From contig CAMOUQ010000004.1 of the NCBI GenBank assembly GCA_946626595.1, forward strand, positions 1 through 64,000: a stretch of DNA of 64,000 nucleotides. The letters are read 5' to 3'. Each line of letters starts with the position of its first letter. Position 1 is the first letter of the stretch. Positions 40,990 through 48,883 of this stretch are shown here, one piece after another. A program made the translations under genes and the position numbers. The DNA comes from an uncultured Prevotellaceae bacterium. Lineage in GTDB: Bacteria; Bacteroidota; Bacteroidia; Bacteroidales; Bacteroidaceae. The notes under the pieces were generated by a model. That model did no database searches. It had not been told where the DNA came from and worked only from the letters and a program-made list of their open reading frames with translations.

Positions 40990-43150
40990 TCTGCTCCTGT
41001 GCATCGTGGCGCAGACGGCTTTGGCACGCAAGCTGGTGGTGCTCTCCGTTTCGGGTCGCCCCGTGGTGATAGAGAATTCGGAGCGCAAGGCCATTAAGCC
41101 CGGTGCAGTACTGGACGAAAGTGCGGTCATCAGCATTCCGTATAATTCTTCCCTCGACCTGGTCGACCGCCAGGCCAGCAAGCAGTATCACATCAAGACA
41201 CCGGGACGCAACCAGTTGTCAGTGTTCTTGTCGGACAAGAAGAATGGTGTGAACAGCGTCACCAAACGTTATCTCGACTACGTGACCGAGCAGATGAACG
41301 GAGGCGAGAAGCGCGCACAGCGTGCCCATAGCGATGCCGCCACCATCACACGCGAAGTGGCCAAGTACACACCCGAAGAAGAAAGCCTGGACAAGGAAAC
41401 TTTGGCAAGGCTCAAGACCTTGCTGGAGGGCGAAGACCTCGACAACCTGGCGAACATGGATGAGGAAAAGCTAAAGGAAATACTTAGCCTTTTGTCCGAC
41501 GGAGAGGAAGAAGAGGACGAATGGGACCCCGAGAAATGGAAACAGGAATTTGAGAAGTTTGCCGACGACAACAAACGGGAATATGAGGAATTCCGCCAAC
41601 AGATAATCAAGGAGTACGAGGAATTCCGTGCGGAGATTAATCAGGAGTATGCCCAGTTCCTGGCCGACCCGTGGGCCGAGTACGAGCGCGAAGAAGCCGA
41701 GCCCCAGCCAAAGGAACCCGAGGTGAAGCCTCTCGTCATTCCGAAGAATGGCAAGGATCGCATGCCACCCATCAAGAGCAAACCCATCAAAGTCCTGGAC
41801 GACAACATAAAGGTGCTGGACCTGCCTACGCCGCAGCCTCTGCCCATTCTGCCCATCGTGCAGGAGGATAGGGCAACGGTGGTGGACACCGTGGTGATAC
41901 CCCAGCCCGAGCCCATGCCCGAACCGGAATTGGTGCCCGACACAATGGGGATGAAGACGCTCGTGGTGAAGGAACGCAACATCGACGTGCCAGACCCCAT
42001 AGCCATACAGAAGCCTGAACTGAAGGAACTGCCCTTCGAGCCCGTTCCTGCTCCCGTGGGCCGTGAGGTCATGTTCTTCGGCACCAAGGTGTATGTGCGC
42101 TATGCCCCGGAAACACCGTTCCGTCTGGCTTCGCTCTATGAGGGCGACATAGCTGAGGCATGGCTCACACTGTCGGGCGAAGACTTCAACAACACCATTG
42201 CCGACTGCCTCTCCATCCGCCATCAGTTGCACCTGAGCGACTGGGCATACCTGGAGTTGCTACAGTGTGTGGCCAACACCCTTCTGGGCAAGGACACCAA
42301 CGAGGCTGCCATGCTCATGGCATACATCTATTGCCAGTCGGGCTACAAGATGCGACTGGGTAAATCTCAGACGCGCCTGTACATGCTTTTTGCCAGCCGG
42401 CACAATATCTACAACCACGACTATTACATACTGAACGGCGAGAACTTCTATCCCCTGAATTGCGACGAGAGCACGATGTCCATCTGCAATCTGCCCTATC
42501 CCGAGGAGGAGGCCCTCTCCCTGGTGATGACCGAGGAGCCCGTGTTGGCCGACGAGGCTACGCCTGCCCGTTCGCTTGTCAACAATATCTCGCCGAAGAT
42601 GGAGGCCGAGGTGAGTGTGAACAAGAACCTCATCGACTTCTACGAGACTTATCCCTCATCGGAGATTGGCGGCGACCTGATGACCCGCTGGGCCATGTAT
42701 GCCAATACGCCGATGGCCAAGGCCGTGACCGAACAGCTCTATCCGAAACTGAAGGAGCAACTGGGCGGACTCAGTCAGCGCGACGCCGTGGGCAAGCTGT
42801 TGGCTTTCGTGCAACACTCGCTCGAATATAAGTACGACGACGAAGTCTGGGGACACGACCGTGCCTTCTTTGCCGAGGAAACGCTCTTCTATCCCTATGC
42901 CGACTGTGAGGACCGCAGCATACTCTTCTCGCGTCTGGTGCGCGACCTCCTGGGCATGCCCGTGGCTCTGGTGTTCTACCCCGGACACCTGGCAACGGCT
43001 GTTGCCTTCGGCGAGCAGGTGGCTGGCGACTACATCCCCATCAAGGATGAGAACTTCGTGGTCTGCGACCCCACCTACATCGGTGCTCCCATCGGTCGCT
43101 CGATGCCTGGCCTGGACAGCAAAGGCATACGTGTAATAGTGCTGAAATAA
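40970..43150 (+). CDS. Exported transglutaminase-like protein with long charged linker (paralogue 2)
   Basis: The 726-aa protein has a signal peptide (MKKIILSLLLCIVAQTALA). An N-terminal beta domain (about 21-95; KLVVLSVSGRPVVIENSERK) may be FecR-like. Residues about 100-235 are very acidic/basic helical (LSDGEEEEDEWDPEKWKQEF, EYEEFRQQIIKEYEEFRAEI), then a Pro/Glu-rich linker (about 240-365; VIPQPEPMPEPELVPD). The rest matches the protein at 38087: shared middle domain (LSDWAYLELLQCVANTLLGK) and transglutaminase-like domain with Cys646 (ADCEDRSILFSRL), His673 (FYPGHLATAV) and Asp700 (VVCDPTYIG). The long flexible spacer could let the catalytic domain reach across the periplasm. It overlaps the CHASE2 gene by 20 bp, suggesting coupled expression. 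Substrate unknown. Confidence 0.85.
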   Translation: MKKIILSLLLCIVAQTALARKLVVLSVSGRPVVIENSERKAIKPGAVLDESAVISIPYNSSLDLVDRQASKQYHIKTPGRNQLSVFLSDKKNGVNSVTKRYLDYVTEQMNGGEKRAQRAHSDAATITREVAKYTPEEESLDKETLARLKTLLEGEDLDNLANMDEEKLKEILSLLSDGEEEEDEWDPEKWKQEFEKFADDNKREYEEFRQQIIKEYEEFRAEINQEYAQFLADPWAEYEREEAEPQPKEPEVKPLVIPKNGKDRMPPIKSKPIKVLDDNIKVLDLPTPQPLPILPIVQEDRATVVDTVVIPQPEPMPEPELVPDTMGMKTLVVKERNIDVPDPIAIQKPELKELPFEPVPAPVGREVMFFGTKVYVRYAPETPFRLASLYEGDIAEAWLTLSGEDFNNTIADCLSIRHQLHLSDWAYLELLQCVANTLLGKDTNEAAMLMAYIYCQSGYKMRLGKSQTRLYMLFASRHNIYNHDYYILNGENFYPLNCDESTMSICNLPYPEEEALSLVMTEEPVLADEATPARSLVNNISPKMEAEVSVNKNLIDFYETYPSSEIGGDLMTRWAMYANTPMAKAVTEQLYPKLKEQLGGLSQRDAVGKLLAFVQHSLEYKYDDEVWGHDRAFFAEETLFYPYADCEDRSILFSRLVRDLLGMPVALVFYPGHLATAVAFGEQVAGDYIPIKDENFVVCDPTYIGAPIGRSMPGLDSKGIRVIVLK

Positions 43151-43705
43151 ATGAATGTAAGTGATATGAGAAAGTTCACACTGCTGCTCCTGATGCTCTG
43201 CCTCGCTGGCGTGTGCTTTGCACAGGGCTCCATTCAGGACAAAACCCTGCGCAAGGAGTGTAAGAAGACCCTCAAGCTCATGAAAAAGGGCGGCTGGGAC
43301 GTCTATGCCTCCTCAAAGACCATCGATGAGGCTGTCGAGCAGTATTACCGGCAGCTCGAAGCCGATGGCATGCGGTCGGTCATCATCATCGGACATGGTT
43401 GCCGCAAGAGTGCCCAGATGGCGCAGAAGGAGGCCAATGCCATGGCCCTGAGCGAGACTGCAGGCATGATTGAGAGCGAAGTGGCCAGTGCCACCTCCCT
43501 CGTGATGGAGAATCTGAACAGCGGAAAGGATGTGAAAAGCGGCATGCGCTACAGCAACGATGTGAACGTCCGTGTGCGCCAGGTCTTGAAGGGTATGCGC
43601 CCCAGTCTGCAGGTCTACCGCAAAGTGGTGGGCAAGGACAAGGCAGAACAGACCGAGGTGCAGGTATTCTATTTGGTAAATAATAATGACAATGAGGATA
43701 AATAG
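43151..43705 (+). CDS. Exported LPP20-like protein, paralogue of the first operon gene
   Basis: The open frame begins at ATG 43151, directly after the previous stop; the signal peptide (MRKFTLLLLMLCLAGVCFAQ) begins at Met6 (43166), which is the more likely start, giving 179 aa. The mature sequence LRKECKKTLKLMKKGGWDVY parallels KKEAKRLKKDGWTV of the protein at 37437; both continue with a short strand and a long helix (AQMAQKEANAMALSETAGMI). The closing strand VQVFYLVNN resembles LPP20/FlgO-type folds. No catalytic residues are evident. It overlaps the next gene by 20 bp. Each LPP20-like gene neighbours a transglutaminase-like gene, so the pair has probably duplicated together. Function unknown, probably structural or regulatory in the envelope. 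Confidence 0.75.
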   Translation: MNVSDMRKFTLLLLMLCLAGVCFAQGSIQDKTLRKECKKTLKLMKKGGWDVYASSKTIDEAVEQYYRQLEADGMRSVIIIGHGCRKSAQMAQKEANAMALSETAGMIESEVASATSLVMENLNSGKDVKSGMRYSNDVNVRVRQVLKGMRPSLQVYRKVVGKDKAEQTEVQVFYLVNNNDNEDK

Positions 43706-44576
43706 TAAGTTTCTCCTGCTCTTGCTGATGATGCTGCCCGCAGGCCTGATGGCCCAGCGCGAGGCACGTGTCGAGGGGGAGTACACGCTGACCGTCACAG
43801 AAGACGACAACATTACGATGTTTCAGGCCAAGCAACGTGCCATAGAGATGGCCAAGAACGAGGCCATAAAGTATGAGTTCGGTACATTGATTGATGACAT
43901 CACGACAACCGAACTGAGCGAAGGCGATGGACAGAGTAGCAGTTCGGTTATGGGCAGCACCACAGCCCGGGCCAAGGGCATTTGGCTGGCCGACCGCCAG
44001 CCTACGCAGGTGACCGTGGAGGCCCGTGACGGAAAGATATTCTTCACGGCCCACGTGTGGGGAACGGCACGCGAGATAGTGCAGTCGAGCATCCGTGTCA
44101 ACTGGCTCACGCAGCGTCGTGGCGCCAAGGGCATGGAGCCCACAACGCGTTTCCAGCAGAAGGAACGTTTCTTCATCGACTTCCAGACACCCGTCGATGG
44201 CTATCTGGCCGTCTATATGGTGGAGGCTTTCAAGGAGGTATATTGCCTGTTGCCCTATGACAGTCGGGGAAACCTCGGTCGGTATCCGGTCAAGGCCGGC
44301 AACTCCTACACGCTCTTCGACAAGAGCGTAGACCCCAATGCCAAGTATTACACGCTGAGCACCCAACGGAGCGAAGAGAGCTTCCAGCTGGTGGTCATCT
44401 TCTCGCCGAATCCCTTCACCAAGTGCATCGATAAGCGCAACGACCCCCGGCATCCCAATTCGCTGGCTTATGGCGACTTCCAGAAGTGGCTGCTCGACAT
44501 ACAGCGCTCTGACCAGGACATGGTGGTGGACCGCCGCAGCGTGAAGGTGACCAATCCCAACGCTCAACAGGAATGA
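43686..44576 (+). CDS. Exported DUF4384-domain protein
   Basis: The 296-aa protein has a signal peptide (about MRINSKFLLLLLMMLPAGLMAQ). Residues about 25-140 start with a FlgT/LPP20-like helix pattern (AKQRAIEMAKNEAIKYEFG), followed by a strand region. The C-terminal DUF4384 domain (about 155-250) shows the typical FFIDFQTPVDGYLAVYMVEA, CLLPYD and a closing FQLVVIFSPNPF. DUF4384 domains are often fused to or encoded beside bacterial caspases; here the caspase gene is two genes downstream. The domain is thought to be a beta-sandwich binding module. The gene overlaps its upstream neighbour by 20 bp. Direct function is unknown; linkage to the caspase is the strongest clue. Confidence 0.8.
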   Translation: MTMRINSKFLLLLLMMLPAGLMAQREARVEGEYTLTVTEDDNITMFQAKQRAIEMAKNEAIKYEFGTLIDDITTTELSEGDGQSSSSVMGSTTARAKGIWLADRQPTQVTVEARDGKIFFTAHVWGTAREIVQSSIRVNWLTQRRGAKGMEPTTRFQQKERFFIDFQTPVDGYLAVYMVEAFKEVYCLLPYDSRGNLGRYPVKAGNSYTLFDKSVDPNAKYYTLSTQRSEESFQLVVIFSPNPFTKCIDKRNDPRHPNSLAYGDFQKWLLDIQRSDQDMVVDRRSVKVTNPNAQQE

Positions 44577-44603
44577 TTTTAAGTATATAAACATAAAAAA
44601 ACT

Positions 44604-45554
44604 ATGAAAAAGGAATTAACAACAATGCTCCTCTCGATGTTTGCCGCTGCCGTAATGGCGCAGGAAACAAATGGCGACAACCGTCTGGCAAACATCGACT
44701 GGCAGGAGGACTCGGTGGAGATTACCACCATCAAGGACATCATCCGTACACAGCAGGCGGTGACCAGCCGCTCGGCTACGTCTGCACATTTTGCAAAGGT
44801 ATGGAGTAAGCGCGGCTATTTCAATGCTGCTTACCATACGAAGAGCTCATTGACTCCGGACGAAGCAATAATGACAGGCCTGGATGCCACTGAATACAAT
44901 GGTGGTTTGGTGCCCACGTTTAGCCGCAAGTGGGGCATTTCTATCATGGCCGGAAAGAACATCAAGTTGCATAAGCCCATAGCCCAGATGGTAGCCTTCA
45001 ATCTGGACTTCACGGGCTTGGACCTCAGTTTCAATTATTACAAAGCAGAGAACGGAGGCGAAAGGATTTATGACAGCGGTAAAACATATGCTGATAAGGA
45101 TGGAGAAACATACTTCTATCCCCACTGGAATGCCAGGAAATACCAATTGAGCTATGGCATGAACCTTGGTCCTTCACTCACGTTGGCGCCCTTCACCCAT
45201 GTCAATGGGGCAAACGGGCTGCACTTCCTGAAGTTCAACGTCTACTACCATATCGGCTACCGCGTATCGTTCATGCTGCATAATCCCGACATTGACGAGG
45301 ACGTGCAGGAGACAAATACCTCCCTCTACGGCGATGAGCTTGAAGCCCGCAACCACATCCAGTTCATGATTGGCCATGGACTTTATCACAGCATCGGTTT
45401 CGGCATGTCGTGGAAGCGTATAGGCTTTGGTTACGAACACACATTTGGTAAGTATAAGTTCAAGAGCATCGGTGATGATGATTTTGAAGGCACCTGGTAC
45501 GATTTCAAAACCACTACGAACCGTGTCTTCCTGACCTATCGGTTCGGTAAGTAA
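44604..45554 (+). CDS. Outer-membrane beta-barrel candidate of the caspase operon
   Basis: The 316-aa protein has a signal peptide (MKKELTTMLLSMFAAAVMAQ) and a mature sequence with many alternating hydrophobic/polar strands (AQMVAFNLDFTGLDLSFNYY, LHFLKFNVYYHIGYRVSFML, RIGFGYEHTFGKYKF), ending NRVFLTYRFGK. The pattern and the C-terminal aromatic strand fit a small outer-membrane barrel of about 10-12 strands, though no family name comes to mind. It lies between the DUF4384 and LRR-caspase genes with 27- and 42-nt gaps, so it is part of the same operon. It could anchor the system in the outer membrane or form its export pore or target. That role is inference. Confidence 0.7.
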   Translation: MKKELTTMLLSMFAAAVMAQETNGDNRLANIDWQEDSVEITTIKDIIRTQQAVTSRSATSAHFAKVWSKRGYFNAAYHTKSSLTPDEAIMTGLDATEYNGGLVPTFSRKWGISIMAGKNIKLHKPIAQMVAFNLDFTGLDLSFNYYKAENGGERIYDSGKTYADKDGETYFYPHWNARKYQLSYGMNLGPSLTLAPFTHVNGANGLHFLKFNVYYHIGYRVSFMLHNPDIDEDVQETNTSLYGDELEARNHIQFMIGHGLYHSIGFGMSWKRIGFGYEHTFGKYKFKSIGDDDFEGTWYDFKTTTNRVFLTYRFGK

Positions 45555-45596
45555 CTTCTTTTGCACACAATAATAATAACTCATAAAATATACATT

Positions 45597-47093
45597 ATGA
45601 AAAGACATATCATGCTGGCCCTGATGGCCATTATGACCCTTCCTCTTATGGCTCAGGAAGGCAAGTGTGGTGACGACGTGGTTTATTCCTTCGACGGCAA
45701 CACACTCACGATACAGAATGTGAATAAGAAAGGCTACGCCGTGGCTATTGCGAACTACGACATGTCGCGCAATCTGGCTCCCTGGAGAAAGAAGAAGTTC
45801 TCGAACAGAATCAAGCGTGTGGAAATTGGTACCGGCATCACGGGCATCGGTTCCTGCGCCTTTGCCAACTGCGACAATCTGCAGGAGGTCATTTTCCAAG
45901 GCACCAACCTGCAGGAGATAGGGTGGGGCGCCTTCATGAACTGCACCCGACTGCGCATGCTCTCCCTGCCACAGCAGCTGCAGAAGATAGAGACCATCGC
46001 CTTTGCCAACTGCTCGGCCCTCACCACCGTGAAGGTGCCCGACCACTGCCGCGTGGGCGTGCAGGCCTTCGTCTCCTGCACCGGCATCAAGTCACTTGAG
46101 GTAGCCCCCACGGCCCTGCTCGGCCATTATGCTTTCGCCAGCGAGGTGAAGGTGGATGACGAAGTGCGCCATTCGCTGTATGCCGGCGAAATCCTGCGCC
46201 TGCCCTCTTACATCAATAAGGAAAATGCAGCTGAATATGGCATCTCTCCGTCGGTTATCAAGGAGGGCATGCAGTCCCTTACCGTCGACTACGACTACAA
46301 GACGTCCTCTGTCGACTCCATCATCCCCATCAACACCTTCAGCCGTTCCAACACCTATGCCTTGGTCATCGGCAACCAGAACTATCGTTTCGTTTCCGAT
46401 GTTCCATACGCCATCCACGATGCACGTGTCTTTGGCGAATATTGCAAGAAGACGCTGGGCATTCCCTCTTCCAACATTCATATCAGCGAGGATGCCACCA
46501 AGCAGATGATTCTGGAGGAGGAACTGGCCGACTGGCTGGAGAAGATTCCCAATCGTGAGGAAAAGAACCTGATTGTCTACTATGCCGGTCATGGCGTGCC
46601 CGATGTAAAGGATAACTACAAGGCTTATCTCCTGCCCACCGACGTGCGTGGTACAGCTCCCCAGCGTGGCATTTCGCTCGACGATTTCTACAAGCGCCTG
46701 GGCGACATGGCCTTCAATCAGACCAGCGTCTTCCTTGATGCTTGCTTCAGCGGCGTAAACCGTGACAGCGAGGGCGTCACCGAAGGTCTGCGCGGTGTGG
46801 AAGTGGATGCCGAGGAGGCCACACTGAGCGAAGGTTCGCTTGTAGTCTTCTCTGCCGCCCAGGGCAACGAGACGGCTCAGGGCTTCCCCGAGGAGGGCCA
46901 CGGCCTGTTCACCTACTACCTGCTGAAGGCTATCGGCGAAAGTTATGGTGACATCAGTTTCGGTGATCTTTCCGACCGACTGACCAAACAGGTATCGGAG
47001 AAAGCTCGCGACCTGAAGCTTCGCAAGAACCAGACACCCGCCATCAACACCACCGAGAAAGTGGCCGACAGCTGGCGTATGTTCCAGTTCTAA
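45597..47093 (+). CDS. Exported leucine-rich-repeat/caspase (peptidase C14) fusion
   Basis: I place the start at ATG 45597, giving 498 aa with signal peptide MKRHIMLALMAIMTLPLMAQ. Residues about 25-190 contain BspA-type leucine-rich repeats (ITGIGSCAFANCDNLQEVIF, LQEIGWGAFMNCTRLRMLSL, LQKIETIAFANCSALTTVKV). Residues about 255-498 form a caspase-like p20/p10 unit: YALVIGNQNYRF start, catalytic His332 in IVYYAGHGVPD, catalytic Cys383 in FLDACFSGVNRD, and VVFSAAQGNETAQGF as substrate-pocket region. The DACFSG form fits metacaspase-like/C14 bacterial enzymes. Export of a caspase with an LRR sensing or adhesion domain is unusual. It is the last operon gene, before a perfect 23-bp hairpin. Likely processes proteins in the periplasm or at the surface on signal. 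Confidence 0.92.
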   Translation: MKRHIMLALMAIMTLPLMAQEGKCGDDVVYSFDGNTLTIQNVNKKGYAVAIANYDMSRNLAPWRKKKFSNRIKRVEIGTGITGIGSCAFANCDNLQEVIFQGTNLQEIGWGAFMNCTRLRMLSLPQQLQKIETIAFANCSALTTVKVPDHCRVGVQAFVSCTGIKSLEVAPTALLGHYAFASEVKVDDEVRHSLYAGEILRLPSYINKENAAEYGISPSVIKEGMQSLTVDYDYKTSSVDSIIPINTFSRSNTYALVIGNQNYRFVSDVPYAIHDARVFGEYCKKTLGIPSSNIHISEDATKQMILEEELADWLEKIPNREEKNLIVYYAGHGVPDVKDNYKAYLLPTDVRGTAPQRGISLDDFYKRLGDMAFNQTSVFLDACFSGVNRDSEGVTEGLRGVEVDAEEATLSEGSLVVFSAAQGNETAQGFPEEGHGLFTYYLLKAIGESYGDISFGDLSDRLTKQVSEKARDLKLRKNQTPAINTTEKVADSWRMFQF

Positions 47094-47133
47094 TATAACA
47101 CGTTCCAGCTCCAATATTATAGGTACACATAAA

Positions 47134-47186
47134 GACTCTCCCTGCACCTTTCCGACCGGATGTGTCGGAAAGGTGCAGGGAGAGTC
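47134..47186 (+). terminator. Perfect 23-bp hairpin ending the caspase operon
   Basis: GACTCTCCCTGCACCTTTCC plus 3 nt (47134-47156) pairs exactly with 47164-47186 around a 7-nt loop. There is only a weak T-run after it, so it may also act as an RNA-stabilising hairpin. Confidence 0.8.
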
Positions 47187-47216
47187 GCTTTGCATGCAAG
47201 AAAATCCGTGGGCAAG

Positions 47217-47248
47217 TTTGGTATTTTAAGCGCTTATTCGTATCTTTG
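47217..47248 (+). promoter_or_regulatory. Promoter for the GH20 gene
   Basis: TTTG (47217-47220) and TATCTTTG (47241-47248) are 20 nt apart, followed by the start codon 30 nt on. Confidence 0.7.
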
Positions 47249-47278
47249 CTACCAGAATAACCATAAACCATGCAAGAC

Positions 47279-48883
47279 ATGAAGAAAATCGTTTCCCTAT
47301 TTGGTTTGCTCCTGATGGCTGTTGCCTCGTGGGCACAGGTTTCCTACGACGTCATTCCTCTCCCCAAGAGTGTGCAGTTGAGCCCTAAGGGCGAGTCGTA
47401 CATGTTGGCCCAGGGGGCTGTGGTGACCTACGACGGACAGAACCCGACACTGGCCTCAGATGCCCAGTTGCTGGTGAATTACCTAAAGGCCACCGCCGGC
47501 CTGAACCTGAAGGCACAGCCCGACGTGAAGAAAGGGGCGGCGATAGAATTAAAAATTAAGAATGAAAAATCAAAAAGTAATAGCGAGAACACCGAGGCCT
47601 ACCAACTGACGGTGGACAAGCGAGGGGTGACCATCTTGGGAGCCTCCGGCGAAGCCGTCTTCCGTGGCATCCAGACGCTGGTCAAGAGCATAGGCGTGGA
47701 GCCCGGGACTGAGGTCAGCCTGCCCTATGTCACGATTCAGGACGAACCGCGTTTCCCCTATCGTGGCGTGCATTTCGACTGCGCCCGGCATTACTTTTCC
47801 GTTGACTTCATCAAGCAGTTCCTGGATATCATGGCCTTGCATGGCTGCAACAATTTCCATTGGCACCTGACCGAGGACCAAGGTTGGCGCTTCGAGGTGA
47901 AGTCGATGCCTGAACTGGCCATGAAGGGAAGCGTGCGTAAGCAGACGGTCATAGGTCGCAACACGGGCTTGTACGATGGCACGCCCTACGGAGGTTACTA
48001 CACGCAGCAGGAGTGCCGCGAGATTGTAGACTATGCGGCCAAGCGCTTCATCAACGTCATTCCCGAGATAGACCTGCCGGGTCACATGTTGGGAGCCCTG
48101 CACGTGTTCCCCGAACTGGGTTGCACGGGTGGTCCCTACGAGGTGTGGCCCATCTGGGGCGTTTCGCGCGACGTGCTCTGTGCCGGCAATCCCGGGACAC
48201 TGGAGTTCCTGAAGAAAGTGCTCGATGAGGTCGCTGATGTGTTCCCTTCAAAGTATATCCACATCGGTGGTGACGAGAGCCCGCGCGATCGTTGGAAGCA
48301 GTGCCCCAAGTGCCAGGCCAAGATGAAGGAACTGGGACTGAAGAAGGAGGCTGAACTGCAGACCTACATCAATAAGGAACTGGAGGCCTACATGCAGAAG
48401 AAGGGCCGCGACCTGATTGGCTGGGACGAGACGCTGGAGGGTGGCTTAAGCGAAAAGGCCATCGTGATGTCGTGGCGTGGCACCAAGGGAGGCATAGCAG
48501 CCGCTCGTCAGCATCACCGTGTCATCATGACGCCCACCGACTATTGCTACATCGACTACTACCAGCTGAAGGACCATGGGAGCCAGCCTTTAGGAATAGG
48601 GGGCTACTTGCCCGTGTCGAAGGTGTATAGTTTCGAACCCACGGCAGGCCTCGGCGAGGAGGAAGCCAAGTATATACTGGGACCGCAAGTGAATCTCTGG
48701 ACTGAGTATGTGGGTTATCCCCAACATGCCATGTACATGTTGCTGCCCCGTCTGGATGCCATGAGCGAAGTCCAGTGGATGGCATCGGACAAAAAGGACT
48801 TCGAGGCCTTCCAGGGCCGTCTGCCGCGTATGTTGAAACTTTACGACAAACTCGGTTACAGCTATTGTCATAAAGTGGAATAA
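47279..48883 (+). CDS. Exported beta-N-acetylhexosaminidase (GH20)
   Basis: The signal peptide MKKIVSLFGLLLMAVASWAQ starts at 47279; an ATG three codons upstream (47270) is an alternative. The 534-aa protein has the GH20b domain (about 22-145) and the TIM barrel with RGVHFDCARHYF, NNFHWHLTEDQGWR, VIPEIDLPGHMLGAL and the catalytic Asp-Glu pair in YIHIGGDESPRD; WDETLEGG and VNLWTEYV line the pocket. It removes terminal GlcNAc or GalNAc from glycans. An in-frame AATTAAAAATTAAGAATGAA repeat encodes ELKIKNEKSKSNSEN (about 90-104) within the GH20b domain, where a loop is likely. It directly precedes the ABC ATPase gene with no gap, so the two may be co-transcribed, although their functions look unrelated. 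Confidence 0.93.
   Translation: MKKIVSLFGLLLMAVASWAQVSYDVIPLPKSVQLSPKGESYMLAQGAVVTYDGQNPTLASDAQLLVNYLKATAGLNLKAQPDVKKGAAIELKIKNEKSKSNSENTEAYQLTVDKRGVTILGASGEAVFRGIQTLVKSIGVEPGTEVSLPYVTIQDEPRFPYRGVHFDCARHYFSVDFIKQFLDIMALHGCNNFHWHLTEDQGWRFEVKSMPELAMKGSVRKQTVIGRNTGLYDGTPYGGYYTQQECREIVDYAAKRFINVIPEIDLPGHMLGALHVFPELGCTGGPYEVWPIWGVSRDVLCAGNPGTLEFLKKVLDEVADVFPSKYIHIGGDESPRDRWKQCPKCQAKMKELGLKKEAELQTYINKELEAYMQKKGRDLIGWDETLEGGLSEKAIVMSWRGTKGGIAAARQHHRVIMTPTDYCYIDYYQLKDHGSQPLGIGGYLPVSKVYSFEPTAGLGEEEAKYILGPQVNLWTEYVGYPQHAMYMLLPRLDAMSEVQWMASDKKDFEAFQGRLPRMLKLYDKLGYSYCHKVE
47546..47590. repeat. In-frame AATTAAAAATTAAGAATGAA repeat in the GH20 gene
   Basis: An A/T-rich run of the intergenic GAATTAAGAATT type is translated as Lys/Asn/Ser/Glu-rich residues in the non-catalytic domain. 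Confidence 0.7.

Noticed and set aside
47134-47186. Small RNA gene
   Set aside because: The perfect stem right behind the operon is explained as a terminator or stabilising hairpin; no separate promoter was seen within it.
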